Positions 15,835 through 22,858 of a stretch of DNA of 34,578 bases are shown piece by piece. Both the position numbers and the translations under genes were made by a program. This DNA is from Pseudonocardia sp. GTDB taxonomy: Bacteria; Actinomycetota; Actinomycetes; Mycobacteriales; Pseudonocardiaceae. A model generated the notes under the pieces. That model saw only the letters and a list, made by a program, of their open reading frames with translations. It had not been told where the DNA came from and did not search any database. How positions within the stretch are numbered: the stretch's first letter is position 1; each line of letters begins with the position of its first letter. The stretch spans positions 1 to 34,578 of the forward strand of contig JAJCYC010000148.1 of the NCBI GenBank assembly GCA_029263115.1, written 5' to 3'.

Positions 15835-16148
15835 GACTCGTCCTCATCCGTGACGAGGTAGGCGACGTACTCGTCCGGCAAGTGCTCATCGCAGTAGTAG
15901 GCCGTGCGGACCGTGCTGGCCCGGTGTTCGGTGACACGCCACTTGGCGAGCCCGTCGCAAGGTGGTAACCCGGCATCGAGCCGAGCGAGGACTGTTCGCC
16001 ATGGGAGATGCGTCCGCAGCGCTGCGGACGCAGGTGGTAACCCGGCATCGAGCCGAGCGAGGACTGTTCGGCAGGATTCGCGATCGTTCGGCTCGGGATT
16101 GCTAATGTTCTGGAGCCATCCGTTGGGCTCACACTCGACCCGGATCAC
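15828..16148 (-). CDS. Small protein with internal duplication, zinc-type C-terminus
   Basis: A 106-residue frame whose last 40 residues (CDGLAKWRVTEHRAST, then TAYYCDEHLPDEYVAYLV) look like a conserved small metal-binding protein with Cys...CxxH. The N-terminal part contains RTVLARLDAGLPP twice, owing to the 39-bp DNA repeat at 15960-16070. GTG 16148 overlaps the translocase stop (GTGA) and its stop overlaps the next gene. The repeat may have been inserted into an older gene, replacing its first Cys pair. Confidence 0.5.
   Translation of the reverse strand: MIRVECEPNGWLQNISNPEPNDRESCRTVLARLDAGLPPASAALRTHLPWRTVLARLDAGLPPCDGLAKWRVTEHRASTVRTAYYCDEHLPDEYVAYLVTDEDESW
15960..16070. repeat. 39-bp direct repeats flanking a 22-bp perfect palindrome
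   Basis: 15960-15998 and 16032-16070 are identical. The 33-bp spacer ends in a perfect palindrome at 16010-16031 (half site GCGTCCGCAGC, then its complement). A repeat-cruciform-repeat block of this kind suits a nick site, single-strand origin or transfer (clt-like) locus. It lies inside a reading frame between the translocase and rep. Confidence 0.85.
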
Positions 16149-17368
16149 GCGACCACACCCAGCGCCCGGTGTTGATCTCTGGAGAGGGTGCTGCGGAGAT
16201 CAACCCCGGCTACCTGATCGCAGTAGTCGCGGTAGGGCAGCCAGGGCGCCCGTAGCCGAGTCAACGGCACACCGGGGGCGGTGAGCAGGGCCACGCCGGC
16301 GGGGGCGGTGGCGTGCTCGGCCACCACGTCGGCGGTGCCGTCCGGGTGCAACATCCGCACCGCGTCCAGGGAGTCCACCCGGAACGAGATGCGGTGCGAT
16401 GCCTGGCCACGTTCGTAGGCGCCCACGATCGCCGCGTCAGCCCGCTGCGCCACCAGCACGCACCGCAGGCCGGCTTTGCGTCCCTCGGCCAGCAGACGGC
16501 CAACCAGGGCCCGGTACAGCTTGCCCAGCTTCGCGTCGTGGCCGTCGAGGATCCGCAACGCGCCCGGGTGCTCCTCGAGCACGACCAGCAGCACCGGGCA
16601 GCCGTCGCCGAGCACTACCTCATCGGCCCCGGCGGGCAGGTCCGCGATACGCCGGTCCATCTCGGCGACCAGCCGGTCCAGGGCGAGCACGTACCGGCCG
16701 GGGTCGGCGGTGCCGCACACCGGGCCGGGGATGTTGCCCATGGGCAACATGCGGCGGGCCCACGGGCCGAGTAGCAGCCCGGTCGGGTCGACCCCGGTCA
16801 CCCGCACATCGGGCGCGGTGGCCAGTTGACCCAACAGCGAGTACAACCCGACGCTCTTGCCGGACCCGGTGGCGCCCTGAATCACGATGTGCGCGGCTGT
16901 GGCCAACTCCAGCGTGACCGAGCGGCCGTCCTCGCCCCGACCCAGCACGAGCGGACTCAGAGCGCTCTCAACGGGCCGTACGGCCCCGATCGTGTCGGCC
17001 AGGGGGTCGGAGGACAGCAACACGATCCTGGCGCGGCCGCCGGTGAGCGGCTGGACCCGCACGGCCGGGTAGCCCATACCGGCCGCCAACCGGCGCGACA
17101 CCCGGGCGATGTCGGTGACCAGCTGACCCGGCATCAACCGCACCGTCAACGCCGCGTCGGGTGCGCCCAGGTCGACGTGTTCCACCCGGGGCACCGCGAC
17201 GAACGGAATCCCCGCATCGGACGCGCCGGAGCGGCCGATCCCCGCGCCCTCGGCGACCTGACGCCACAAATCGGCCAGCTCGGCCGCCAGCTGCTCGTCG
17301 ACCCGGGTGGAGTGCCGACGAGCGAGCCAACCCCGGTGGTGGGTGGGCCGGCCGGTCACCGTGGTCAT
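16145..17368 (-). CDS. FtsK/SpoIIIE-type DNA translocase (TraB-like)
   Basis: Hexameric ATP-driven DNA pump that in AICEs and Streptomyces plasmids moves double-stranded DNA between hyphae. The Walker A motif GATGSGKS lies near residues 165-172, followed by a Walker B strand (CPVLLVVLEEHPG, near 256) and the LRCVLVAQRAD and SHRISFRVDS segments. The 407-residue protein has no clear membrane helix, so it may depend on a partner for anchoring; a role in replication or segregation is the alternative. ATG 17368 is the best start though its ribosome site is weak; an in-frame GTG at 17419 would add 17 unconserved residues. Its stop overlaps the next gene. Confidence 0.88.
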   Translation of the reverse strand: MTTVTGRPTHHRGWLARRHSTRVDEQLAAELADLWRQVAEGAGIGRSGASDAGIPFVAVPRVEHVDLGAPDAALTVRLMPGQLVTDIARVSRRLAAGMGYPAVRVQPLTGGRARIVLLSSDPLADTIGAVRPVESALSPLVLGRGEDGRSVTLELATAAHIVIQGATGSGKSVGLYSLLGQLATAPDVRVTGVDPTGLLLGPWARRMLPMGNIPGPVCGTADPGRYVLALDRLVAEMDRRIADLPAGADEVVLGDGCPVLLVVLEEHPGALRILDGHDAKLGKLYRALVGRLLAEGRKAGLRCVLVAQRADAAIVGAYERGQASHRISFRVDSLDAVRMLHPDGTADVVAEHATAPAGVALLTAPGVPLTRLRAPWLPYRDYCDQVAGVDLRSTLSRDQHRALGVVA

Positions 17369-17450
17369 CGGACCGGCCCGGCGTGGTGTACGGGATGATT
17401 CCCCCCGGGCCGGGGGCACGCTCCCGTTATGAGCACAGCCTCGGCCAAGG

Positions 17451-17480
17451 GCCGGCGCGGGGGTCCAGGCCCGCGCCGGC
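17451..17480. terminator. Perfect 11-bp hairpin between the SCO3933-like gene and traB
   Basis: GCCGGCGCGGG and CCCGCGCCGGC enclose an 8-nt loop in the 124-bp leader of the translocase gene, just after the stop of the upstream gene. It could terminate or attenuate leftward transcription and so separate regulator and transfer expression. Confidence 0.55.
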
Positions 17481-17492
17481 CCGTCCGGGCCC

Positions 17493-17882
17493 TCACGATG
17501 CCGCGGCGACCGGTGAGGGCCGACCCGAGCTGGACGCGCTCGACTCGATCGACTCGGCCCTCATCGACACCTGGGCGCGGCCGGATGAACGGTCGACGTA
17601 CACGGTGCCCACGAGGCCGACGAACCGAACCGGTCGCCACTTCTCGGTGACCGGTTCATCAAATGACGGCACGGTCACCGAGACCACCTCGGCGCGGCGC
17701 GCGTCGTCGTCGTCGTTGAAACAGTCGATCACCCACAGCGGCATGCCGGTGTCCTCGTGTGCGGCCTGCTGGCCGGTCGCGCGACGCTGGCCGTCGACCA
17801 GTTCGGCGTACTGCATCTTGGGCGCGCACTTGCCGCTAGCGATCAAGTTCACGCGGGTGGAGTCAACAGGGATAGAACGCAT
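17493..17882 (-). CDS. SCO3933-family regulatory protein
   Basis: A 129-residue protein with the order of features of the SCO3933 family found in Streptomyces integrative elements: MRSIPVDSTRVNLIASGKC at the start, a central EDTGMPLWVIDCF beta segment, and VRFVGLVGTVYVDRSSGRAQ followed by FRAE-type SMRAESI. Family members are thought to be regulators, by genome context only. ATG 17882 follows GGAGAAG, which fixes the start. The C-terminal tail (SIESSASSSGRPS) is disordered. It is the promoter-distal partner of the next small gene and lies upstream of traB. Confidence 0.75.
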   Translation of the reverse strand: MRSIPVDSTRVNLIASGKCAPKMQYAELVDGQRRATGQQAAHEDTGMPLWVIDCFNDDDDARRAEVVSVTVPSFDEPVTEKWRPVRFVGLVGTVYVDRSSGRAQVSMRAESIESSASSSGRPSPVAAAS

Positions 17883-17964
17883 GATCTTCTCCTTGAACAT
17901 GCGCGACCAAGGGCAGCGGTCACCCGCCGAGCAGCCCCCGGGCACGCGAAACGGGCCCGAGCTG

Positions 17965-18219
17965 CTATCGGGAGTCGCTGGTGGGGGTGTGCTCGGCGAG
18001 GACGCGACGCACGGTGGCGACCGTTCCACGGTCGTAGGTGCTCAACTCGGTGCCCGCCCCATCGAGCACCGCGAGCAAGGCTGTGACGGCCCACCGCAGC
18101 TCACCGGTAGCGGTGGCGTACCTGTTGGCGAGCGCCCATCCCGACCCGGTCGGGTCAACCGCGCCGGCCGGGGGAATGTGCGGGTGGGCGAACTGCGTGC
18201 CGGGCTCTACTCTGTCCAC
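17965..18219 (-). CDS. Small element protein, unknown function
   Basis: A protein of about 84 residues with a helical C-terminal half (ELRWAVTALLAVLDGAGTEL, then DRGTVATVRRVLAEH). GTG 18219 has AGAGG about 9 nt upstream; the frame is open to 18270. It is probably the first gene of the leftward set and lies just inside the right end. No family was recognised. Confidence 0.5.
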   Translation of the reverse strand: MDRVEPGTQFAHPHIPPAGAVDPTGSGWALANRYATATGELRWAVTALLAVLDGAGTELSTYDRGTVATVRRVLAEHTPTSDSR

Positions 18220-18293
18220 GGGCCAGAACCTCTGTCTGGTCAAGGGCCGGGAGCCCCGGTGCGATAACACCGGCCCGGCCCGCCTATTGGGCC

Positions 18294-18328
18294 CCAGTTA
18301 TCCAGCTCGAAACTCACCCGATAACTGG
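18294..18328. promoter_or_regulatory. Inverted repeat near the right end of the element
   Basis: CCAGTTAT (18294-18301) and ATAACTGG (18321-18328) are perfect complements 19 nt apart. Both contain the GATAAC hexamer found also at 18263-18268 and, near the left end, at 8271-8276. Candidate integrase or excisionase arm sites, or the operator of the leftward operon. Confidence 0.4.
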
Positions 18329-18377
18329 CGGCACAGCGCTCACCCGTGAGCTGCGTATCCGCTGGTCAGTACACCGT

Positions 18378-18896
18378 TCAACCCGTCGGCACCCCGAAGA
18401 TGCCCGGCGAGCCCACACGCGTCCAACCGAGCCGGGCCCGCAAGGACATCTGACCCGGCCGAGCCGAGGGACGGCCGGGCACCGCTCTCCACAGCCCGTG
18501 CGCGTCGCGCGCCCACCTGGGTGACAGGTTCCGATTCACCGGACTGCGTCGGCGTATCCCGCTTGCGATCAACCTGATCACCAGGAGATCCGATGGGTCG
18601 AACCCTGACCTCGCTGATGTGCGGCCGTCGTCTCGGGAGGCCACCGCCACCTTGATCTGGTAGGTGCGGTGCTCGCCGACATGGGAGTCGGCCCAGGCGA
18701 TGACTTCTTTCACGTCGATGTCCGCGAGCTGACACACCGACACCCGGAAACCTCGTTGGGATTCTGGAACGTCTGTCGGCTCCGACAAGCGTTCCCAGAA
18801 GGTGACCTCGAAAGCGGGCGAGTCGGGGTCGTCGCTTCGAAGGTCGTCGCTTCGAAGGTCGTCGAGTGGGGATCGATGATGCGCACCCGGCCCCAT
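18378..18896 (-). CDS. Hypothetical protein next to the integration site, possibly frameshifted
   Basis: Residues 26-75 (FEVTFWERLSEPTDVPESQ, then DVKEVIAWADSHVGEHRTYQ and IKVAVASRDDG) look like a folded protein. After that, near 18625, this frame loses coding character, whereas the neighbouring frame continues plausibly (PHISEVRVRPIGSPG). A lost base there would explain it. Either frame then runs antisense across attR, so the true end is not clear. Near the N-terminus is a tandem DDLRSDDLRSDD. ATG 18896 is the likely start. Function unknown. Confidence 0.4.
   Translation of the reverse strand: MGPGAHHRSPLDDLRSDDLRSDDPDSPAFEVTFWERLSEPTDVPESQRGFRVSVCQLADIDVKEVIAWADSHVGEHRTYQIKVAVASRDDGRTSARSGFDPSDLLVIRLIASGIRRRSPVNRNLSPRWARDAHGLWRAVPGRPSARPGQMSLRARLGWTRVGSPGIFGVPTG
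18393..18428 (+). repeat. attR: right copy of the 36-bp attachment repeat
   Basis: Identical to 8158-8193. It is followed in frame by the original end of the LigD-polymerase gene, which identifies this as the chromosome-side junction. Confidence 0.92.
18393..18453 (+). pseudogene. Displaced 3' end of the LigD-polymerase gene
   Basis: From the attachment repeat on, the frame reads MPGEPTRVQPSRARKDI and stops at 18451-18453. This is the ending the ligD-type gene had before integration; excision would rejoin it to codon positions in 7178-8193. Confidence 0.85.
18827..18864. repeat. Tandem 15-bp repeat
   Basis: GGTCGTCGCTTCGAA occurs at 18827-18841 and 18842-18856, followed by GGTCGTCG (18857-18864). 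It encodes the DDLRS repeat of the hypothetical protein and is a multiple of three, so copy changes would keep the frame. Confidence 0.8.
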
Positions 18897-18919
18897 TATG
18901 TCGCTGGCGCCGGGACTTC

Positions 18920-19740
18920 CTACCGGTAGTCGGCGTCCAGACCGGGTTCCCGGGCCTGCTCGATGAACCGCCAGATGTCCGGCCGGCTGCCGTCCAGGTC
19001 GGTGAAGCCGTACTCGGCGGCGAGCTGACCGGAGCTCATTGAGCGCTGGTTCCACCGCTGCCGTTTCGCGTCGGCGGCCCTCGCGGCCACCGCCCGCCCG
19101 ACATAGCGCGGCGACTCGGAGAGCGCGAAGTCCGGTGGCGCCGTACTGCCCGGGGCCTGCCGCCAGGTCTGCTCGGTGGTCCCGAAGTTCTCCAGCATCT
19201 GCTCCGAGCGTAACCAGCCCGGGGTGAGCGCCACGGCGGTGCCCCCGTACGGCGCGAGCTCGTGACCCTGGGAGAACGCCAGCCGGTTCACCGCGACCTT
19301 GGCCGGGTCGTAGTACACCGAGATCCGGTCGCGGCTCGCGTTGTGCTCGGTGGTGCCGTCGGTGACCTCGACCAGCAACCCGCCGGGCCGCGCTTGAGGT
19401 CCTCCGCTCTCCAGATGTCGTTGACCAGCACGTCCAGGTGTCCGTACTCGGCGCGCAGCCGATCGGTCAGCCCGCGCACCTGCTCGGGGTCGAGATGGTC
19501 GACCGGCACGGCCACCCCGGTGCCACCGAGCGAGGTGACCAGCTCGGCGGTCTCCTCGATCGTCTCGGGCCGGTCGTAGTCCGAGCGCAGGGCGCCGGTG
19601 CGGCTGCTGCGGCCGGTGCAGACGACGGTGGCTCCGGCCTCTCCGAGTGCGGCGGCGATGCCCCGGCCGGCGCCCCGGGTGGCCCCGGCCACCACCGTCA
19701 CGCGACCGCGCAGACCGTCGGGATCAGGTGACCAGGTCAT
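18920..19740 (-). pseudogene. SDR-family oxidoreductase, inactivated by an internal deletion
   Basis: The 5' part (ATG 19740) encodes the NAD(P)-binding half of a short-chain dehydrogenase: VTVVAGATRGAGRGIAAALG and DVLVNDIWRAEDLKRG. The 3' part, in another frame, encodes LVEVTDGTTEHNA with the active-site strand, the YxxxK-type YYDPAKVAVNRLAF and YGFTDLDGSRPDIWRFIE. Full-length relatives have about 40 residues between EDLKRG and LVEVTDG; here they are missing at about 19383-19394 and the frame is broken. The product cannot fold as an SDR. The flanking halves are still well conserved, which points to recent loss. Confidence 0.8.
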
Positions 19741-19791
19741 ACCCGCCAGTCTGCCAGCGCCGCGTCCCGCCGGCGTCGTCATCACCGTACG

Positions 19792-19860
19792 GTCAGGGTG
19801 GGCAGGTGGGTCAGGGTGGGCAGGTGGGTCAGGGTGGGCAGGTGGGTCAGGGTGGGCAGA
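19792..19860. repeat. 18-bp tandem repeat at a gene end
   Basis: Three full copies of GTCAGGGTGGGCAGGTGG (19792-19809, 19810-19827, 19828-19845) and a partial fourth to 19860. The stop codon of the leftward hydrolase gene lies in the last copy, so the array forms its 3' untranslated region. Confidence 0.9.
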
Positions 19861-21448
19861 GCACGCTGGCGTCGGGCACCGTGCCGTCGACCAGCAGCCC
19901 GTTCACCGCAGCGGTCACGCATGGGGTGCGCGGGTAGGCGTCCCGGCCGGCCCCCTGCCAGCTGACCACCCTGGCCGGGCTCAGCTGGTCGGCGGCGCGT
20001 TGGTAGCCCTGCAGCGGACCGCGCGGACTGACCGCCGTGGCCAGCACCAGCATCGGCGGGGCCCCGTCGGCGGGGCCGACCTGCGCCGGCTCGGCCGGCA
20101 CCGGCCACGCGGTGCACAGCAGCAACCGCTGCGCGGCCCACGCCCCGAACAGCGGGTGGTCGGGCTGCCACTTGCGGACCAGTTGCAGCACCTGGGGCGG
20201 GCTGATCCGCTGCGCGGTGTCGTTGCAGGCGGTGGCCAGCGCCAGGTCGAAGCGGCCGTTCGGGCCGAGCAGCGGGTCGAGGTAGCGCAGCAGCCCGGCC
20301 GGGTCGCCGGCCCGGGCCGCGCCGATCCCGGCGGCCAGCCCCGGCCAACCCGCTGGATCGTCCAGGCCCACCAGGACCGCGTTCATCAGGCCGCCGGAGC
20401 CGAGCTCGTCGCCCTCGGGACCGTAGAGCGGGCTGTCCCGCAACTGTCCGCCCAGCCTGCGCAGCTCCGCCTTGGGGTCGGCGCCCAGCGGGCAACCCGG
20501 TCGGGATGCGCAGTCCTTGGCGAATGCGTCGAAGGTGGCCTCGGCGGCGGTGGCCCGCGCCTCCGCGGCGCTGATCGCATCGACGGTCGGGTCCGGTGGG
20601 GAGTCGAGCACCAGCCGGCCCACCGAGCGCGGCTCGTCCTGCGCCCACACCGACAGCGCGCGGGAGCCGTCGCCGAGGCCGAGCGCGCTCAGCGTGCGCA
20701 CCCCGAGCAGCAGCCGCGCCCGCTCCACGTCCCGGGCGGTGTTGCGGGTGTCGTAGCTGGTGACCGTCTCACCCTCGGTGAGCTGGCACTCCTGCACCAC
20801 CGAGCGGACATCCTCCAGCAGGACGTCGGCCTCGGTCTCGCCGCCGGCGGCCAGGTCCGCGTTCACGATCGCCGAGCGCAGGTCCGGGGGCGCGCAGTCG
20901 AGCCGGCTGGTGCCCTGCCCGCGCCGGTCCATCCCGATCAGGCTGAAGTTGCGCAGCACACCGAGCGGCACCTGTGAGCCGAGCCGGGCGGCGCGCAGGG
21001 TGCCGGTCTCGCCGTCGCTGTCGCCGAGGACCAGCAGCGGCGGCTTGGGTGGCTGCCCGGCGAGGGTGATCCGCATCAGGCCGATCGAGGACTGCCGCCG
21101 GCGGCCGTTGGAGGTGTCGCCGACGACCGGCAGGTCGGCACACTCGTAGCGCAGCTTGCGGTCCGGCGGCGCCGGTACCGGCAGCACCGGTCGCAGGTCC
21201 TCGCCGCAGTCCACGAAGTCCAGCACGTCGGGCGTACCGGGATCGGGCACCGGCACGGCCGGCCCGGGCGGTACGGCGGGCACCGGCAGCGGGGGTGGTG
21301 GGACCCCGTCCACCGCGCTGGCACCGCGCACCGCGACCGGTGGCCGGACCGACGGGCCGACCGCGCAGGAGGAGGTGAACACCGCCACCACGGTGAGACC
21401 CACCGCCAACACGGCCGGCATCGGACGCCGACCGGCTGATCGCGGCAC
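19847..21448 (-). CDS. Secreted TAP-family alpha/beta hydrolase-like protein, catalytic triad lost
   Basis: A 533-residue exported protein related to tripeptidyl-aminopeptidase-like hydrolases. The N-terminal hydrophobic segment (LAVGLTVVAVFTSSC) ends in a Cys that may be lipidated, followed by a Pro-rich linker. Family blocks are seen (LIGMDRRGQGTSRLDC, SYDTRNTARDVERAR, GRLVLDSPPDPTVD, and C-terminal PCVTAAVNGLLVDGTVPD), but the nucleophile motif GxSxG is GLGDG (about residues 255-259), the His motif GAGH is GAGR (about 499-502), and the GDxDP Asp motif is absent. It is therefore probably a non-catalytic binding protein. GTG 21448 follows GGGGAG. Confidence 0.8.
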   Translation of the reverse strand: MPRSAGRRPMPAVLAVGLTVVAVFTSSCAVGPSVRPPVAVRGASAVDGVPPPPLPVPAVPPGPAVPVPDPGTPDVLDFVDCGEDLRPVLPVPAPPDRKLRYECADLPVVGDTSNGRRRQSSIGLMRITLAGQPPKPPLLVLGDSDGETGTLRAARLGSQVPLGVLRNFSLIGMDRRGQGTSRLDCAPPDLRSAIVNADLAAGGETEADVLLEDVRSVVQECQLTEGETVTSYDTRNTARDVERARLLLGVRTLSALGLGDGSRALSVWAQDEPRSVGRLVLDSPPDPTVDAISAAEARATAAEATFDAFAKDCASRPGCPLGADPKAELRRLGGQLRDSPLYGPEGDELGSGGLMNAVLVGLDDPAGWPGLAAGIGAARAGDPAGLLRYLDPLLGPNGRFDLALATACNDTAQRISPPQVLQLVRKWQPDHPLFGAWAAQRLLLCTAWPVPAEPAQVGPADGAPPMLVLATAVSPRGPLQGYQRAADQLSPARVVSWQGAGRDAYPRTPCVTAAVNGLLVDGTVPDASVLCPP

Positions 21449-21586
21449 GCTGTCTCCCCACGCCTCGTGACGACTCGCTGAAGTCCGAAATGTCGACCCA
21501 TCGACGCCGCCCCGACCACACGGAGTGCGCCGCACCGTGTCCAGGGTGCTGGACGGGTGGTGAGAACCCGGTGAACCGGCAGCCGG

Positions 21587-22189
21587 TCAGCGGACCCGGG
21601 ACGTCCCGGTCGAGGAGTCGAGCTCGAGCCGGATCGCGGTCGGCAGGACCCGGATGCCCAGCGACGACCGGGCGCCGGCCAGTACCCGGTCCTCCACGTC
21701 GCGCCACACGGTACGGACATCGGCGCCGTCGGTCAGCCACAGGGTCAGCCGGAGCGCCGGTGCCGACTCCCGGCCGACCAGCCGCGCCTTCGCCCGCGCC
21801 ACCCCCGGCACGGATTCGGCGTCGGCGGCCAGCGCGTCGGTCGCCGCCGATGCGGTGACCCGCACGGTGGCCCCGGCCGCGCCCGGGTCGAGGTAGAGGT
21901 CCGGCCGTGGCTCCGGGCGCAGTGACCGCACGGCCCACAGCAGGCCGAGCGCGACCAGCGCCACCCCGACCGCGACCGCGACCAGCCGGGCCGGCAGGGC
22001 GTGCGTCCGCAGCAGGTCGACCGCGATCGGGTCCAGCACCGGGCGGCGGGAGCGGAGCTGGCCGAACACCTCGAGTCCGACCAGCACACCGAACACCCCG
22101 GCCGTGAGCGTGGCCAGGCCGATCAGCGTGATGCCGGTGCGCTCGCCGGTGCGGGACCGGGCCAGCGCGCGTTGCGAGCGGGAACTCAT
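21587..22189 (-). CDS. AmaP-like membrane anchor protein of the Asp23 locus
   Basis: A 200-residue protein with two N-terminal transmembrane helices (GITLIGLATLTAGVFGVLV and LVAVAVGVALVALGLLWAV) and a C-terminal cytoplasmic domain (ATVRVTASAATDALAAD, then LWLTDGADVRTVWRDVEDRV). This is the layout of AmaP, which tethers Asp23 proteins to the membrane in firmicutes. ATG 22189 follows GGAGG and overlaps the upstream stop (ATGA). The resemblance is by topology and location; sequence identity to AmaP cannot be judged here. Confidence 0.7.
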   Translation of the reverse strand: MSSRSQRALARSRTGERTGITLIGLATLTAGVFGVLVGLEVFGQLRSRRPVLDPIAVDLLRTHALPARLVAVAVGVALVALGLLWAVRSLRPEPRPDLYLDPGAAGATVRVTASAATDALAADAESVPGVARAKARLVGRESAPALRLTLWLTDGADVRTVWRDVEDRVLAGARSSLGIRVLPTAIRLELDSSTGTSRVR

Positions 22190-22764
22190 CGGGGGCCTCC
22201 GTCCGACCGCACGGAGACCGCCAACCGGGGCCGGCGGGCCAGCGGCAGCTCCTCCAGCAGGGCACCGGCGCCCGCGCCGACACCCGCCGGCAGGCCTTCC
22301 GGCACTTCGCCGCGGCAGACCGCGACCACCTTGACCGCGCGGGCCGACGCGGTGACCGAGGCGGATGCGACCTGGTCCTGGGCGCGCACCCGCTGGCCGA
22401 CCAGCCGGGCCAGCACCCGGGGCGATGTGGTCACCGAGACGTTCTCGGCCGGGTCCTCCAGCCGGATGTCCCGGCGCCGGGCGCCACCCGCGAGCACCAC
22501 CAGCAGCAGCCCGAGCAGCGCCACCGCGGCGCACACCGCGAGCATCAGCAGCGAACGCCAGGTCAGCGCCTCGAGTCCCGACCGCCAGGCCCGCCAGGGC
22601 ACCAGGACACCCTGCTGACCCGGGTCCGCCACGATACTCGTTCCGCCGGCGCTGATCTCGGCGCCGAGCAGCCAGGCCGCCGTCACCTCGATCACCAGTA
22701 GCGCGCCCGCCGCCGCCAGGCCGAGGCCGAGCAGCGGCGCCAGCACCCGCAGCAGCACACGCAT
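22186..22764 (-). CDS. DUF6286-like two-helix membrane protein
   Basis: A 192-residue protein. The two membrane helices (LAPLLGLGLAAAGALLVIEV and SLLMLAVCAAVALLGLLLVV) flank an extracytoplasmic loop with GTSIVADPGQQGVLVPW; a C-terminal cytoplasmic domain (NVSVTTSPRVLARLVGQRV, then SARAVKVVAVCRGEVPE) follows. This matches the DUF6286 proteins of actinobacterial Asp23 loci. The function is unknown. Its stop overlaps the AmaP-like gene. Confidence 0.75.
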   Translation of the reverse strand: MRVLLRVLAPLLGLGLAAAGALLVIEVTAAWLLGAEISAGGTSIVADPGQQGVLVPWRAWRSGLEALTWRSLLMLAVCAAVALLGLLLVVLAGGARRRDIRLEDPAENVSVTTSPRVLARLVGQRVRAQDQVASASVTASARAVKVVAVCRGEVPEGLPAGVGAGAGALLEELPLARRPRLAVSVRSDGGPR

Positions 22765-22858
22765 CGAAAGTCTCCAGTCAGTGTCGGGGGAGCGGTCGGT
22801 AGGGATCGGTACCCGGCACGGCCCGGTGGGCCGGCCCGAACGAGGTCCGACCGGTGGG

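Larger units (their letters stand above)
8158..18428. mobile_element. AICE-like integrated element with a lone HK97 capsid gene
   Basis: Bounded by identical 36-bp direct repeats, with a tyrosine integrase at the left end, an HUH rolling-circle Rep and a TraB-like FtsK/SpoIIIE translocase. Integrase, Rep and translocase together are the known hallmark of actinobacterial integrative conjugative elements. The interior is visibly less GC-rich, with more A- and T-ending codons than the flanking genes, as expected for transferred DNA. Additional cargo is an HK97-fold capsid gene and an iteron-bearing winged-helix gene. No excisionase of a recognised type was found. No transposase, terminase, portal or tail gene is present. 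Confidence 0.88.

Noticed and set aside
8158-18428. Ordinary prophage
   Set aside because: No terminase, portal, tail, lysis or phage repressor gene was seen; Rep and the TraB-like translocase fit an AICE better.
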